Shown: positions 10,850 to 22,429, numbered from the stretch's first letter. The stretch: DNA of 64,000 nt from Siderastrea siderea (GCA_964030785.1 OZ034967.1:48202533-48266532), one strand, 5' to 3'. A program made the numbers and translations. Notes: generated from the letters alone by a model not told the origin.

Positions 10850-12180
10850 TGGCAGCAGAGGAAGATGTGCACTACTGTGTCACTAATAAATGCAGGGAAG
10901 TTGTCAAAATTAGAGACCTTACACAACAGGACAGCTGAGGTAGAAAGGACAGCAAAATTGTGTGGTGTGACTAGCACGACAGCAGTTGATGCATGTATTT
11001 TGGTTTGCATTGCCGTCCTCTTGGCATTCACAACGTGAAAATTAGAAGTTTGGCATTGAGAGGAAAACGTGAGTATAATTATCTACTTTGTCTCTTTATA
11101 GTTTATCATATTTGCAAATTTACCGTTATATGCAAACTTTTCAAGGGTTGTCCAATACACCGCACCGTAATGGACAGTGAGACTATGGTTTCGGTCTGTA
11201 CAGTTTCGTACAACCGTGAAACCCCAAACAGAATGTAGAGAAGGGTTGACGGACCGCGAACTTCACATACGGCCCATATAGATGAGTTCACGGTCCGTAA
11301 ATTGCATCTCATTAGTGGGACTTAGAATATTTCACTCTTGTTCTGAGAGGGAGAATAGTACAAAGAACAGACAACAAACCTGTGGGAATGAAAAGGGAGT
11401 ATTCATTAATCAAACCCAAATTCGTATTAGCAGTTTACCGGCGCAAGAGTAAAAGAAAAGGATAATTGAAACAAATGATATTCGTCGCCTTCTAGAAATG
11501 ATGACGATTGAAAACACCCGGAAATATACGGAAAGTATTTGAACAAACGCGGCTTAAACCATCTTGAAACAAGAAAGGAGGTGTTTAGTTTGGAACCTAT
11601 GCTGGCAATAGAAGACAGTGCCTATTGTTGGCACGCTTTGAGTAGTTTTACTTAACCCATCAAACAATATTAGCATGTAGTAGAAATAGGTAATTAAAAG
11701 AAAACAATGCAGTGTATCTTTTAAATGAGATAAACTGATGAAACGACTTAGCATGTTCAGCTGCACGCGATCAACTGTTGGGAGCAAGAAATTGAGTATA
11801 AAAGATGCTTTCAAAAATTGGGGGCCTAAAAAAATTATTACTAAGGGAACGGTGGAGGTGCATTGAGCAACTCCCAGGGGATGGCATCACAACGTTTCAC
11901 TGAAACGTTTTATAATTTGTTTCCTTTTTTGGATGGTATGTTCCAGATAAACAGGAGAAAGGCACCTGTCTAATCCATGGGTAGTAACTTTTTTAACTGG
12001 ACAAAGTAAATAAAGAGAAAAATTCCAAAGTATTTGGTTACTGTTATTTCAACAATCATCCATAATAAAGTGTGACAAATTGGCAAATGAAGTAAATTCA
12101 TACACACAAATGAAAGTGAATGAGCGACAATGAAGCGATGATTTTGGCATGGCAGCACGTCTTAACAGTGTTGTGCCGGC
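10850..12180. other. No supported gene
   Basis: Short ORFs occur on both strands (for example 10993-11238 plus and 11554-11814 minus) without recognisable domains, promoters or consistent splice phases. Confidence 0.4.
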
Positions 12181-12187
12181 TATAAAG
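12181..12187 (+). promoter_or_regulatory. TATA-box candidate (TATAAAG)
   Basis: TATAAAG lies about 30 nt before ttcacagac and 41 nt before an ATG at 12222. The open frame that follows ends 128 nt before a histone-type stem-loop at 12750. Confidence 0.4.
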
Positions 12188-12189
12188 TG

Positions 12190-12622
12190 ACATAGGCAGC
12201 AAACAGCATTTATTCACAGACATGGCTTCCGGCAACCATATCGTGAAGAGGTCCGCTTCCTGTGCACAAAAGAAATCGGTGAGAAAAGGAAAAGGCTGCT
12301 GAAGGTGATAGATGGAGCTACGTTCCCTCCATTAAAATCCTGGCCAAGGGAGATGGTGCTCATCTTTTGGAAGAAGCCACCAGGGGACTGGGAAACATTT
12401 AAGCTGGTCCTTTTTTTACTTGGAAACGGCTGCTGTCCTAACCTAATCAGACGATGGATGGTTCTTTCACAGTATTGGGCCTCCAGCACGGTGATGGTGG
12501 AAAAGCAATGCCAACAAGTCGATTTCATCCTCAACAACGAAGACCAGAAAAGAGACTCTTGGTTCTATTTTGATATTCATAACCAGAGTTTGTTACATCT
12601 TAACGGACAGCGACAAGTTTAG
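12190..12622 (+). CDS. Unrecognised ORF, about 144 codons, possibly repeat-derived
   Basis: The frame is open from about 12190 to the stop at 12620-12622. It includes RQPYREEVRFLCTKEIG, PPLKSWPREMVLIFWKKPP, WETFKLVLFLLGNGCCPN and DQKRDSWFYFDIHN. The first ATG after the TATA box (12222) is in another frame and stops after 26 codons; the first in-frame ATG is 12353. Either a frameshift has damaged the start or this is an exon. The tryptophan-rich sequence is not a histone. I have no function to offer and suspect a dispersed TE-associated ORF. Confidence 0.4.
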
Positions 12623-12749
12623 ATGCCGCCCACCGAACAGTCACCCCCAAGAAAAACAGGAAGAAACCTGTGTAGCACTCTGCAGGGGGAAAACCCTGTA
12701 GGTTGAACTATTGATTAGTTTGACACTGCACTCTACAGGTAAAAAAAAT

Positions 12750-12765
12750 GGCTCCCTTAGGAGCC
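12750..12765 (+). terminator. Histone-mRNA-type 3' stem-loop candidate
   Basis: GGCTCC-CTTA-GGAGCC forms a 6-bp stem with a 4-nt loop. It is preceded by an A run and followed by ACCACA, then AATAAA at 12775. Metazoan replication-dependent histone mRNAs end in a GGYYCU-YYUN-AGRRCC stem-loop with an ACCA flank. Only the loop-closing pair deviates here (C-G instead of U-A). No histone ORF is adjacent. Confidence 0.45.
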
Positions 12766-12989
12766 ACCACATGCAATAAAAGTCTTTGACCAATGATGAC
12801 CACTCTTATTGACCTACGTTGAAAACACAGAGTCTTAGCCAGACTACAGTTTGTCGCTTTCTTTATTTGTTTGTTGTTTGTTTGTTTGACTGTGACGATA
12901 GTTCAACTTCTCACTTTCATTGTTCCCGTACGTGCCATGTTTCTTTGTCTTCTCAGTCAAGAAACCCATCAAATCTCATCACTGTTAAT

Positions 12990-13765
12990 CAACTGCCTTT
13001 CAATAAGATCTCAAACTCGCTACTCTCTCTGTGTTTAATTAACTCACGTTCCCTCAGAAACAATTCTGCGGCTATCTACAATTATATTTGTGAGTGTAAA
13101 GCTGATCTTATCGCTGTTACAGAGACTTGGCTTAACAATCATGATGATGCAGTTCGAGCAGAACTTTGTCCAGATGGATACAAGCTACTAGATCACGCTC
13201 GCACTTGTCAACAAGGAGGCGGTACAGCTCTATTGTTCGGGGACTTGCTGGCTGTTAAAAAAGTGGACAGGGGATCAAAAGTATCGTTTGAGTTTTCAGA
13301 AATAATATATCGACCACAGTGAGACTCTGACGATCGTAGGATTCCTATGACTACGATTTTTACCGAGTTCAGTGACTATCTAGAAACGGTAGTTCTATGT
13401 AAGGAACAGCTGGTAGTTGTCAGTGACTTTAATATTCACGTGGATGTGTCAGATGATAGCGACTCTACAAAATTCCTCAATCTATTGGAGTCCTCCAGTC
13501 TACAACAGCATGTGACGGGCCCCAACCACATTCATTGACATACCTTAGATTGGGTCATCACCCACCAGTCTGATCAGATTGTTCCATCAACACCTCGAGT
13601 TGATCGCTTTTTTTCTGATCATGCACTGGTGTTGTGTCATTTTCATACTACCAAGCCTTCTTTCTCCACCAAAAAAGATCAATACAATCCAAAGACAAAT
13701 TAATACTGATATCACAGATTTAACTGTCCCCGAGGCATCTATTTCTATTTTTATTGATAGTTCTG
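12990..13765 (+). pseudogene. LINE endonuclease (APE-type) remnant, CR1/L2-like
   Basis: The apurinic-endonuclease motifs appear in order. INSRSLRNN (Asn) and VTETWLNN (catalytic Glu) lie in 12819-13322. YRP follows, then VVSDFNIHV (the GDFN-type block) in 13347-13538, and FFSDHALVLCHF (the SDH block) in another frame near 13610. A TGA at 13321, a further stop and shifts break the frame. No reverse-transcriptase follows, so this is a truncated copy. Confidence 0.75.
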
Positions 13766-13984
13766 CTAAGGCAATTCCAACGTTATCTGCATAGCCTAAT
13801 CCATGACAATAACTCTGTGGGACAGCAAACTAGAGTAACTGATCGAAGAGATGAATCAGAGAGCCAGAGAGCAGAAGATGAAAATGTGCTGTGGTCATTG
13901 TCTGGCAGCGTAACTATGGAAGGGGAGTTGAATGCCAGGACACACACCACAACACTAGTAACAGCACCTCTGAGTACACTAGAT

Positions 13985-14075
13985 TTGTTTCACTGAGAAC
14001 TCTTCCTGTTTATGTAACCACGCGTGTTAAGGTGGACGCTCTGTTAGATGCTCTGTTGGACAAGGCTTCATGAGG
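13985..14075 (+). pseudogene. BEL/Pao-like protease fragment (tentative)
   Basis: The frame reads FVSLRTLPVYVTTRVKVDALLDA, resembling the start of BEL/Pao retrotransposon proteases (SLRTxPV, then LLDxxS). The expected catalytic Asp-x-Ser neighbourhood is altered. It is a short fragment, so confidence is modest. Confidence 0.35.
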
Positions 14076-14099
14076 CTCATTGACTGAGTGTAATAAAAC

Positions 14100-14830
14100 T
14101 CAGTGCTTCACGATCCAGAAGTAACAAAAACAAAGGTAATTTACACAACGTGAAATTTTGTGACTGCACATACTTCCTTGGTTAAATCCTTAATTTTACA
14201 CAACACGTTTCGTTTGTCAAAGTGCACTTGACAGGGTTTGAACATGACATCCACATCAGCTGATGTTAACCACCTCGAAGTGTCCCTTGAAGTTCACTTA
14301 GAATAATTAATGAAGACTGGCTGATTCCGCCACACATGTTGTCAACTCCTTGATTCAGTGTCCGGATAGTGATTGGACACTCTTGCATGATTAGTATACA
14401 TTGAAATTACTACTCATATAAACCTCACCCGTTGAAATGCCAGTCCCTCATTAAGACTGATATGTTCACAGACATTTTAATTTACGGCTCTTCGTTACTT
14501 TTTTTCTCGATACTGACTGTCCCAGAAAAACGAAGATAGTTCCTTACTGTTGTCCAACAATATTAGAGCTGTCAGGAAAGTGGTTTTCACAGTTGTCAAA
14601 AGGAAGTTTGGTGTCAAAAGTCTATCCCACCGTTTGAATTGCAGCCAAGAGAATCTTGCCTCAGTGGTCGTCTGAGTCACCAGAGAACAATGACTCCATA
14701 AAGTGGACAAGGAGGTGGTGGAGTTAAATATTAAACTTGATGGCAGGCCATTCTGGGTGAAAAAAAAATTACATTTAGAGGTTTACTTAGTATGGCTCTT
14801 ATTCCCTAGCGACTCAAAATCGCCAAAGAG
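14100..14830. other. Repeat-like debris without a recognisable gene
   Basis: Short ORFs run in conflicting frames. Some of 14470-14830 may be the upstream part of the BEL/Pao-like or piggyBac-like remnants that follow, but no motif confirms it. Confidence 0.35.
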
Positions 14831-14837
14831 AATCACG

Positions 14838-14955
14838 TGTGCTTTGGGTGCCTAAAAAGGACTGGAAGAGAACACAGGTTGGAAAACTGTAGCCGAAGAC
14901 AATGTTGTACGAAACAAGAAAATGGAATGCAGTGTAAACACTTTCATTGCTGGAT
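14838..14955 (+). pseudogene. Retrotransposon gag zinc-knuckle fragment (BEL/Pao-like)
   Basis: VCFGCLKRTGREHRLENC gives a C-x2-C-x7-H-x4-C knuckle, followed by CCTKQENGMQCKHFHC. The same layout of a knuckle followed by a second Cys/His block is known from BEL/Pao gag proteins. It lies downstream of the protease-like fragment, so the two are either from different copies or rearranged. Confidence 0.45.
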
Positions 14956-14959
14956 TCTC

Positions 14960-15217
14960 CAGTCAATCCAAGAACAGAAAGAAGGCAGCTTCCCTTGAAG
15001 CTGTCAGAAGTCCTGAGAATTCTCCTGGTCATTTTATTACCTGAAGGGAAGGTAATGCATGGAAGAGACACTGCATACAGTGCAAAAAAGGTGGAAGGGC
15101 GACTGCTAGCGATTGTGCAAAAAACAGACCATCTATGAAAGAGCTCAATGTGGTGTTGCCTTGTGCAAGGATCCGTGCTTCCTTCATTTCCATTCACCAC
15201 AAACAGACAATTTTTAG
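14960..15217 (+). pseudogene. piggyBac-type transposase C-terminal cysteine domain
   Basis: Reading from FIAGFSSQSKNRKKAASLE there is RHCIQCKKGGRAT and DCAKNRPSMK. After a one-base shift near 15145 comes CGVALCKDPCFLHFHSPQ, with a stop at 15215. The final C-x4-C-x4-C-x2-[FH]H arrangement and the spacing from an upstream CxxC pair match the cysteine-rich C-terminal domain of piggyBac transposases. An in-frame stop near 15040 and the shift disable it. It ends 153 bp before the left TTAA of the element at 15374. Confidence 0.65.
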
Positions 15218-16159
15218 TGGGAATTCAGTATTCCACATACAAAGAACAACACTTCAGTCATTTTAAATCATTGTTGTTCATATTTGTTATGTTAGGTAGC
15301 ATTAAAAGTACTTACGTACATGTAAATATTACATAATCATCGCCATGTTTTTTTTATTTTTTCACATTATTAAGGTGGTATTTATGGGTAAAATGCGCCC
15401 AAAATGAGCCAATTTCAAAGTAAGTTGTCAACTTTGTGGAAACTTCCGAATACACTAGTCTAAGGGTATTTTTACCGTAGAATTCGATTTGAAATAAAAT
15501 ATGTCAATTTCTTGTCAGAAAGGTGTGAAAATTAACACCTAAAAATGTCACTCAAATTAATAATTATTTTCTTTTCTTCGTTTCTTTTTATTTGAAAGCT
15601 TTCTATTTTGTACTATCAAACACCCATGAGAAAAGGATTCTTGTGTGAGTTAGCTGCCATCCAGATGTAAATCCTACGGGTAAAAATCGAATGTCTCTAA
15701 AGGAGGCACATGACACACCATAACATCGATCCAATGCAATGAAGTCAAGGAAAATAGCTCCATTTGTGTTTGTTAACTCTGCCAAGTTTCAACAGAATTG
15801 AATAAAATGTGTAGAAAATATTTCTATTTTCGCCTCACGCGCTGAGAATCCATCAAATTTGGCAAGTCTTGATGCTTTCGCTTGCTCAATACTCGTCCGC
15901 CATGTTTGTTTTCGGTGTTATAAGTTGCATTGCCTTTTCAGACACTCAATTCGTGGAAGAAATGAGGAAAATGATGTATTTCGAGCGTGTAACGCGTCCT
16001 AGAATCAAACTAGAATCAAAATGAAGAGAGCATGCGCGAGTCTGGCATGATCGGACGTGTTTATTGAGCGGAGCCTTATCTCCCTTCATTTTTCTAACTT
16101 CCCCTGGTATTTTTGACCGTCAAGTAATCTAAGAGCGATGCAGTATATCGATTACTTCA

Positions 16160-17029
16160 ATGGAATCGAAAAATCGAAAGAATAAAAGGGGCGCAAGAGG
16201 TTCAATGGAAGAAGAAACCAACGTTGCGAAGCGTTCCAATATGGCGGATTGCGAAGAGGTGGAAGAGTTGGACGCCTCTTCTTCTGAACCGAGCCTCAGC
16301 GACATTAAAGAGATGCTCGTGGATATTAAAACTACAGTGACAGCGATACTTCAGGACAATCAACAACTAAAAGAAGAAATAAAGGAACTAAAGGCCGCCC
16401 TGAACAACAACAAGAGGGAAACTGAGAAACTTAAAATACAGTTGACAAAAGCAGAAAAAGCAAACGACACATTGCATAATGAGTTGAAACAAACAAGGCA
16501 CAAGCTTAAAGAACAAATCGAAGAGACTAACAGGCTAGATGAAATCTACGATGACCTGGAGCAATATTCGCGTAAGAATTCGCTAGAAATTGTCGGAGTG
16601 CCCGAAAGCGCTTACGAATCCACGGAAGAGGTCGCAATCCGTATTGGAGAGGCTGTCAACATCACCATCAAACCAGAAGACATTGAGATATCTCATAAGT
16701 TGAGAAGAAAGAACAGTAAGCCTGTTATCGTAAAATTCTTAAGCCACAAAGTGAAGACGCGACTTTATAAAGCGAGAACCAAGCTAAAGGGCCTGAAAGT
16801 GTCTGACATTTTTCCAAGTTACGCCAACGCTTCTCTTCAAGAGCAGCGTATATATATAAATGAGAATCTGACGGATTACAGGCGAGAGTTGTTTTGGAAA
16901 GCAAATCAGAAGAAAAAGGACAACATGATTATCAGCGCTTGGACAATTGATGGCAAACTATTCGTAAAGACATCGCCAGACGGAGCACCGATTAGAATAT
17001 ACGGTGAGGAGGACTTACAAGATCTTTGA
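16160..17029 (+). CDS. LINE ORF1 protein, 289 aa
   Basis: An intact frame. Residues 1-50 are charged and low-complexity. Residues about 45-125 form a heptad-rich coiled coil (LKEEIKELKAALNNNKRE onward), the trimerisation region in L1 ORF1 proteins. Residues about 130-225 form the RNA-binding core, opening DDLEQYSRKNSLEIVGVP with ISHKLRR and KPVIVKFLSH further on. The C-terminal domain contains IYINENLTDYRRELFW. Such proteins bind LINE RNA and act as nucleic-acid chaperones. The start at 16160 is the first ATG; a second in-frame ATG lies 15 codons later. Confidence 0.85.
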   Translation: MESKNRKNKRGARGSMEEETNVAKRSNMADCEEVEELDASSSEPSLSDIKEMLVDIKTTVTAILQDNQQLKEEIKELKAALNNNKRETEKLKIQLTKAEKANDTLHNELKQTRHKLKEQIEETNRLDEIYDDLEQYSRKNSLEIVGVPESAYESTEEVAIRIGEAVNITIKPEDIEISHKLRRKNSKPVIVKFLSHKVKTRLYKARTKLKGLKVSDIFPSYANASLQEQRIYINENLTDYRRELFWKANQKKKDNMIISAWTIDGKLFVKTSPDGAPIRIYGEEDLQDL

Positions 17030-17220
17030 AAATCAATAGTCTACTGAACAAATGAAGGGATAACGGACTGGATTGCTGAGAGAAGGAACTCTTAAAATAG
17101 GTTTGTTTTTAAAAATTTGGTGTTCGTTAATTTTGTTTTGTTTCGCTTTTGTTGTTGCTTACTACTTATTATTACTGTAGGAGAGCGTAAACATAATACT
17201 TCATCAGAGAACTACACTTA

Positions 17221-20200
17221 ATGCATAAATCACATAAATGTTCGGTAATTTCTTTAAACGTTATGGGTCTAAGAGATACTTCTAAAAGAAGGAGCATTTT
17301 TATGTACTTAAAGGATCAGAAAGCTGATTTTTGTTTCCTTCAAGAAACTTTTTCCAAAGCAAGCGACGAAGCAATTTGGAGAAATGAATGGGGAGGTCAA
17401 ATTTACTTTTCTCATGGCACATGTCACAGTAAAGGTGTTTGTGTTTTGATCAATCGAGCGGTAAAGGAAAAGGTGACATGCACATTCAGTGACACCTCTG
17501 GCAGAATAATCCTAATTAACATTACGTACAATGGTTTGAAATTATCACTTTGCAATATATACACGCCAAACGACCACACACAAGAATTAGGCTTTATTCA
17601 GGAACTCAATTGCCTCTTAATTGATAAAGCCGAAATTGCAACTCTAATAGTAGGGGGTGATTGGAATTGTACCTTGGAGAAGAAAGACAAAAAAGGGGGT
17701 GTCCCCTGGAGACCCACAGCGTATAGGAATTTAGTCAAAATTACAATGGATAGTCTTGATCTTGTTGATATTCAAAGAACACGCCATCCAAAGCTCAATG
17801 CGTTCTCCTATGTGTCTAAGGCATTAGGTGTCAAATCAAGGATAGACTTTTTTTTAGTTGCTAAACACTTAACAAAATTTGTAAAAAAAGTGGACATCCA
17901 AACATCAATAGCGCCTGATCACAATACAATTTGCTTGTTATTATCGTGGCCAGATGAGCATCCCCGTGGACCGGGATTTTGGAAATTCAACAACACCTTA
18001 TTAGATGACGAGGAGTACACATCCAAAATTCGAGAATTATATCCTGAACTTCGCAAAAAGTACTCTGATGTAAAAGATCAACAGCTTTTTTGGGAACTGA
18101 TGAAAATGGAAATAAGAACCGTGACCATTTCATTCGCTAAGGGAAAGGCACAAACAATTAAGAAACGTGAGACAGTAATTAAAGAACAACTGGATGAACT
18201 GGATAAAAAAATATGCAATAGCCAAAATCTTGATAATATCAATGATACCCTTCAACAATATGATGACCTCAAAAAGGAACTCCAACAACACTATGACAAT
18301 AAAGGCAAAGCTGCAATTTTCAGGTCTAAATGTCGATGGGTCGAAGAAGGAGAGAAAGCTACAAAATATTTCTTTAACTTAGAGAAAAGAAATTACAATC
18401 GGAAAACCATAAATGAAATTAAATTAGACAACGAGGAAACAACCACAGATGAAAAGCAAATCTTGTCGATGATTAAAATGTATTATGATGACCTGTATAA
18501 TTCCACAACAACTGAGACACAGGATAACTTTGAAACATTTATAGAAAACCTGGAGATCCCTAAACTCGATGACAAGGAAAGGGATGAACTAGACGGTCCC
18601 TTGACATACGAAGAATGCAAAAAATCATTGGAAGCACATCAAAACGGTAAATCACCAGGAGGAGACGGCTTAACCGTAGAATTCTATAAACACTTTTTTG
18701 ATTTGATAGGATTAGATCTTTTAGCTAGTCTAAACAGAGCATACGAACTTGGGAGGTTATCAATATCCCAGCGCCGGGGTATAATTACTCTTTTACCTAA
18801 AGAAGACGTAGACTTAATGCTCTTGCAAAACTGGCGACCCATTACTCTACTCAACGTAGACTACAAAATTGCATCAAAAGCCATAGCAATGAGAATTGAG
18901 CCAATGTTGCCAAATCTTGTGCACCCGGACCAAACCGGCTTCGTAAGGGGAAGGTATATCGGGGAAAATATAAGGCTAATATTCGTTATAATGGAACAAA
19001 CAAAAGTAAATAACATCCCAGGTATACTCATATCAGTTGATTTCAAAAAAGCCTTTGACTCGCTGGAATGGTCATGTATTCAGAGTACTCTCCAAAAATT
19101 CAACTTTGGGGATAGCCTAAGGAAATGGATCAAAATATTCTATACAGATATTGAAAGTGCAGCCTTGAACAACGGCTTCGCTACGGATTGGTTAAAGCCT
19201 TCTAGAGGAGTAAGACAAGGATGTCCACTCTCGCCTTTTTTGTTTATCTTAACGGCAGAAGTTTTATCAAATAAAATAAGACAAAACCCGACCGTCAAGG
19301 GAATTCGTCTATTTGGCTCCGAGGTCAAACTAAGTCAGTTTGCAGATGACACCAATTTATTCTGTGGTGATTTGGCATCGGTCGAACAAGCTCTTGACAT
19401 GGTAAATTCTCCGGATTGATGCTCAACGTAGAGAAAACAAAAGCCATCTGGCTAGGGAAATGGTCAAAAAATAAAACCAAACCGTTAGGGATGAAATGGG
19501 TAAATAGTCCAACAAAATTCCTAGGAATTTTTGCCTCCTATGATGAGAAAGGTAACAACCAGATGAATTTCAACCTGAAAGAGCAAAAATTACAAACGAA
19601 TCTAGATATGTGGAATTCGAGAGGGTTAACGCTATATGGAAAGGTGCTAATAATCAAATCTTTGGGGCTATCTAACTTAATATATTCAATTTCGAACACA
19701 AACGTTCCTAAGGAGATAGTTTCAACGGTAAAGATAAAATGTTTCGTTTCCTCTGGAAAAATAAAAAGGACAAAATAAAGCGGACAAGTCTTTATCAGGA
19801 CTTTAGCAATGGGGGGTTACGGATGGTTGATATAGAACTTACAATAAGATCATTACGATTAGCATGGATTCAAAGACTTATTTTTGGAAACAAAGGCAAC
19901 TGGAAAAACGTTCCGGACCACTTCTTTAAAAAACATGGTGGCCTCAACTTCCTACTCTGGTGTAACTACGATACCAAATACCTTGGACATTTTCCAGAAT
20001 TTTACAGAGACATACTTATTGCCTTTGACGAAATTAAAACTTTGTACAACTATGATCAAGGAAACGACATTATCCTTTTCAACAATAAGGATATTTTAGT
20101 GGATGGAAAGCCTATATTTATTAGGGAATGGTTTAATAAAGGCATCCATACTATTCAAGAGCTCTTGAACGAAAATGGTCAATATCTAACCTTCCAAGAT

Positions 20201-20929
20201 TTCCAGATAAAATATCATTGCAAAACAAACTTTCTCCAGTTTTATCAAATCTTGAGCGCAATTCCTGGCTTTTTGAAAGAAAAAGCGCGAACGCTAGGAC
20301 AAAATCCGATGCTTAACTACAGCGAAAATTGTACATCGTTTCTACTAAACCAAAACACCGAAATAAATTTGGAGAAGTTTAAAGCAAGAGACTATTATCT
20401 ACTTCTTGCCAAGAAACATCAATCACTCCCTACTGGCCCTAAAAGATGGGGTACCGATTTATCAATGGTTACAAAAGACTGGAAAGAAATCTTCAGCGCA
20501 AATCCAAAACCATGCAAGGAAAATAAGTTGAAAGAATTTCAGTTCAAATTCATCCATAGGATTGTCGTCACGAAGAAAGAACTCTTCAAATATGGGATCC
20601 ACGCAGACAGTGATTGTACATATTGTAGTGAACCAGATTCTATAGATCATACTTTCATTAATTGCACATTTACTCGAACCTTCGCTCGTAATGTCATTGA
20701 TTGGTTTAACATTCAAAATGGCTCTAGTTTCCAACCGGATACGAAGGAAATGCCTTTTTCTTCCTGTAAATACCCAAACAACCCGGTGCTAGAGAGAAAA
20801 GTCAATTACACCCTCCTCTTCATGAAATACTATATATATGCAAGTAAACTAAATAACAATTTACTTTGTCTGACTGATTTTAGCAACAAACTCAATCTTA
20901 AATACAAAGTGGAAAATCTAAAACAATGA
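17221..20929 (+). pseudogene. LINE ORF2: endonuclease, reverse transcriptase, CCHC (two frameshifts)
   Basis: 17221-19419 encodes 732 residues. The N-terminal APE endonuclease has SLNVMGLRD, LQETF, YTPND, GGDWNC, SRIDFFL and APDHN. The reverse transcriptase has LLNVDYKIASKAIA, SVDFKKAFDSLEW (first catalytic Asp), GVRQGCPLSPFLF and QFADDTNLF (FADD). The frame breaks just before 19416, where MLNVEKTKAIWLGKW resumes, and again near 19739, where FRFLWKNKKDKIKRTS resumes and runs to 20929. The tail has a CTYCSEPDSIDHTFINC zinc-knuckle. All catalytic motifs are present, so the two single-base shifts are the only visible defects. ORF2 starts 191 bp after ORF1 ends. Confidence 0.9.
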
Positions 20930-21079
20930 CATCTAAACTTAAACTATTAAGCTCCTCTTTTATTTTGTAAAATAGCATCGTTTTCAATTTCTTTTTTTTG
21001 TTTTTCGATCCTATAGACTTAATGTAAGTAGCGTTAGTTTCTTCTCCTTCTCTTAAACAAATTATAATTTCATTTAGTA

Positions 21080-21245
21080 ATATAAATAACTGTACCGTTA
21101 GTAGTGTAAGCATTGATTTGTAATTAGTCTTTGTTTCTGTAAGTTATGTAAGTAACTGTCCCGTAAGAAGTGCAAGTAATTGATTTGTAAGTAGTGTAAG
21201 TAACTGTACCGTGAGTAGTTGTCATGTAAGCAATTGATTTGTAAA
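21080..21245 (+). repeat. Imperfect tandem repeat in the LINE 3' UTR
   Basis: Units containing GTAAGTAACTGT(A/C)CCGT and AATTGATTTGTAA recur about three times at 50-60-bp spacing, immediately upstream of the A-rich tail. Confidence 0.7.
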
Positions 21246-22429
21246 AATAAAAATAAATTAAAAAAAAAAAATCACTACTTGTTCAAACATTTAAGTGTTG
21301 AGAATAAAGGAAGTGACTACCGAAAAAAAAACTAGAATCAAAATGAACAATGACACTATGATCTTTTTGTCAGTGGTAACAATGAGCACAAGCCACTACG
21401 CATAAATGTTGCGTGTGTTCGAGGAAGCTTTCGAGTATTCACGAGGACCTTTGCTTTCCTTGGCGTGAGAGATTCAATCGAAAGCAGTTTTCCTTTCGTT
21501 TATCAGGTGAATTTATCTTGGACTGTGGAAAGGAAGCGAAATATCCTGTGAAAACATTGGCGTCCTTTCTCGTTTACGTACAGCACTCAAATTCAGTGCT
21601 AGCGAAAAGTTCAATTTCATATTTTCGTACAATCAAGCAGACATGATCTGGTATATAGGCTCGTATGCTTAGAACTGAAGAGTGCAAGAAGTAGACAAAT
21701 ACTTTCGCCTGAAAGAGATTCTAAGACTTTGAGGATGTGGTGGCCTTCAAGTGCTAAAGACAGTTTAAAATTCCTTGCCGTCGCGTTGTGGTTGTGGTTA
21801 TGTCGGGTAAATATCACGAGTTTATCGGGGATGTATTCAGCTGAAGATCACGTCTTCGCATGAGGATTTATTTGAAAACCTGGCCGGTTTCAATACTAAT
21901 GGGAACACGCGGATGAAAGAGAAATTTGTGTACTCACATAATACTTGTAGTATGATATAGCTGTAACCAGAAATTTTGATATTTCTCATTTGACTTGGCA
22001 AGTTTCCCTTGCTGCATGAATGCGCGGTACGCTTTTCATCTTGTGTATCATTATGATAAACTAAGTTTGTTATTTGTTTTTTCAACCACGTGAGATATTA
22101 AAAATATCTGTTGGTATTCTGGTTGATATTGCTTGTCGCTATATATTTTGATTTGCCCCTGAATATCTGTAGCTTTGCCAGCTTTGCCGCTCGGATGATT
22201 CAACGACACCAGCCGTGCGCAAGACCGGAAGGGAGTGTACACGTGAAATTCCAAGATGGCGGCTCAAAATGGCATACCTAACAACGAATTTCAATCCTCT
22301 CTTTCTCGGAAACTAGCGATAACTGAGCCGTTATTTCGTGAATGATAACTTATCTATGTATAAACTACACAACAAGCAAATTTACAAGAAAAAAGTTTTT
22401 GGACCTTCACCCGTAAATACCACCTTAAA

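Larger units (their letters stand above)
16026..21330 (+). mobile_element. Nearly full-length L1/Tx1-like LINE, 5.3 kb
   Basis: The element has a 5' leader, ORF1, ORF2, a 3' untranslated region and an A-tail. It is bordered by an exact 17-bp target-site duplication, ACTAGAATCAAAATGAA, at 16009-16025 and 21331-21347. Perfect flanking repeats and only two ORF2 frameshifts indicate a fairly recent insertion. An internal A-run near 21260-21270 precedes about 50 nt of extra sequence and the terminal A-tail. Confidence 0.9.
15374..22424. mobile_element. TTAA-flanked element split by a LINE
   Basis: The left end GGTGGTATTTATGGGT (15374) and right end ACCCGTAAATACCACC (22409-22424) are inverted repeats with one mismatch. 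Each is bordered by TTAA (15370-15373 and 22425-22428), the target duplication of piggyBac and Kolobok elements. Removing the LINE at 16026-21330 and one copy of its duplication leaves about 1.73 kb with no intact ORF, so this is a non-autonomous element that later received the LINE. Confidence 0.8.

Noticed and set aside
12750..12765. Calling a histone gene from the stem-loop
   Set aside because: No H1, H2A, H2B, H3 or H4 sequence is encoded within several kilobases on either strand.
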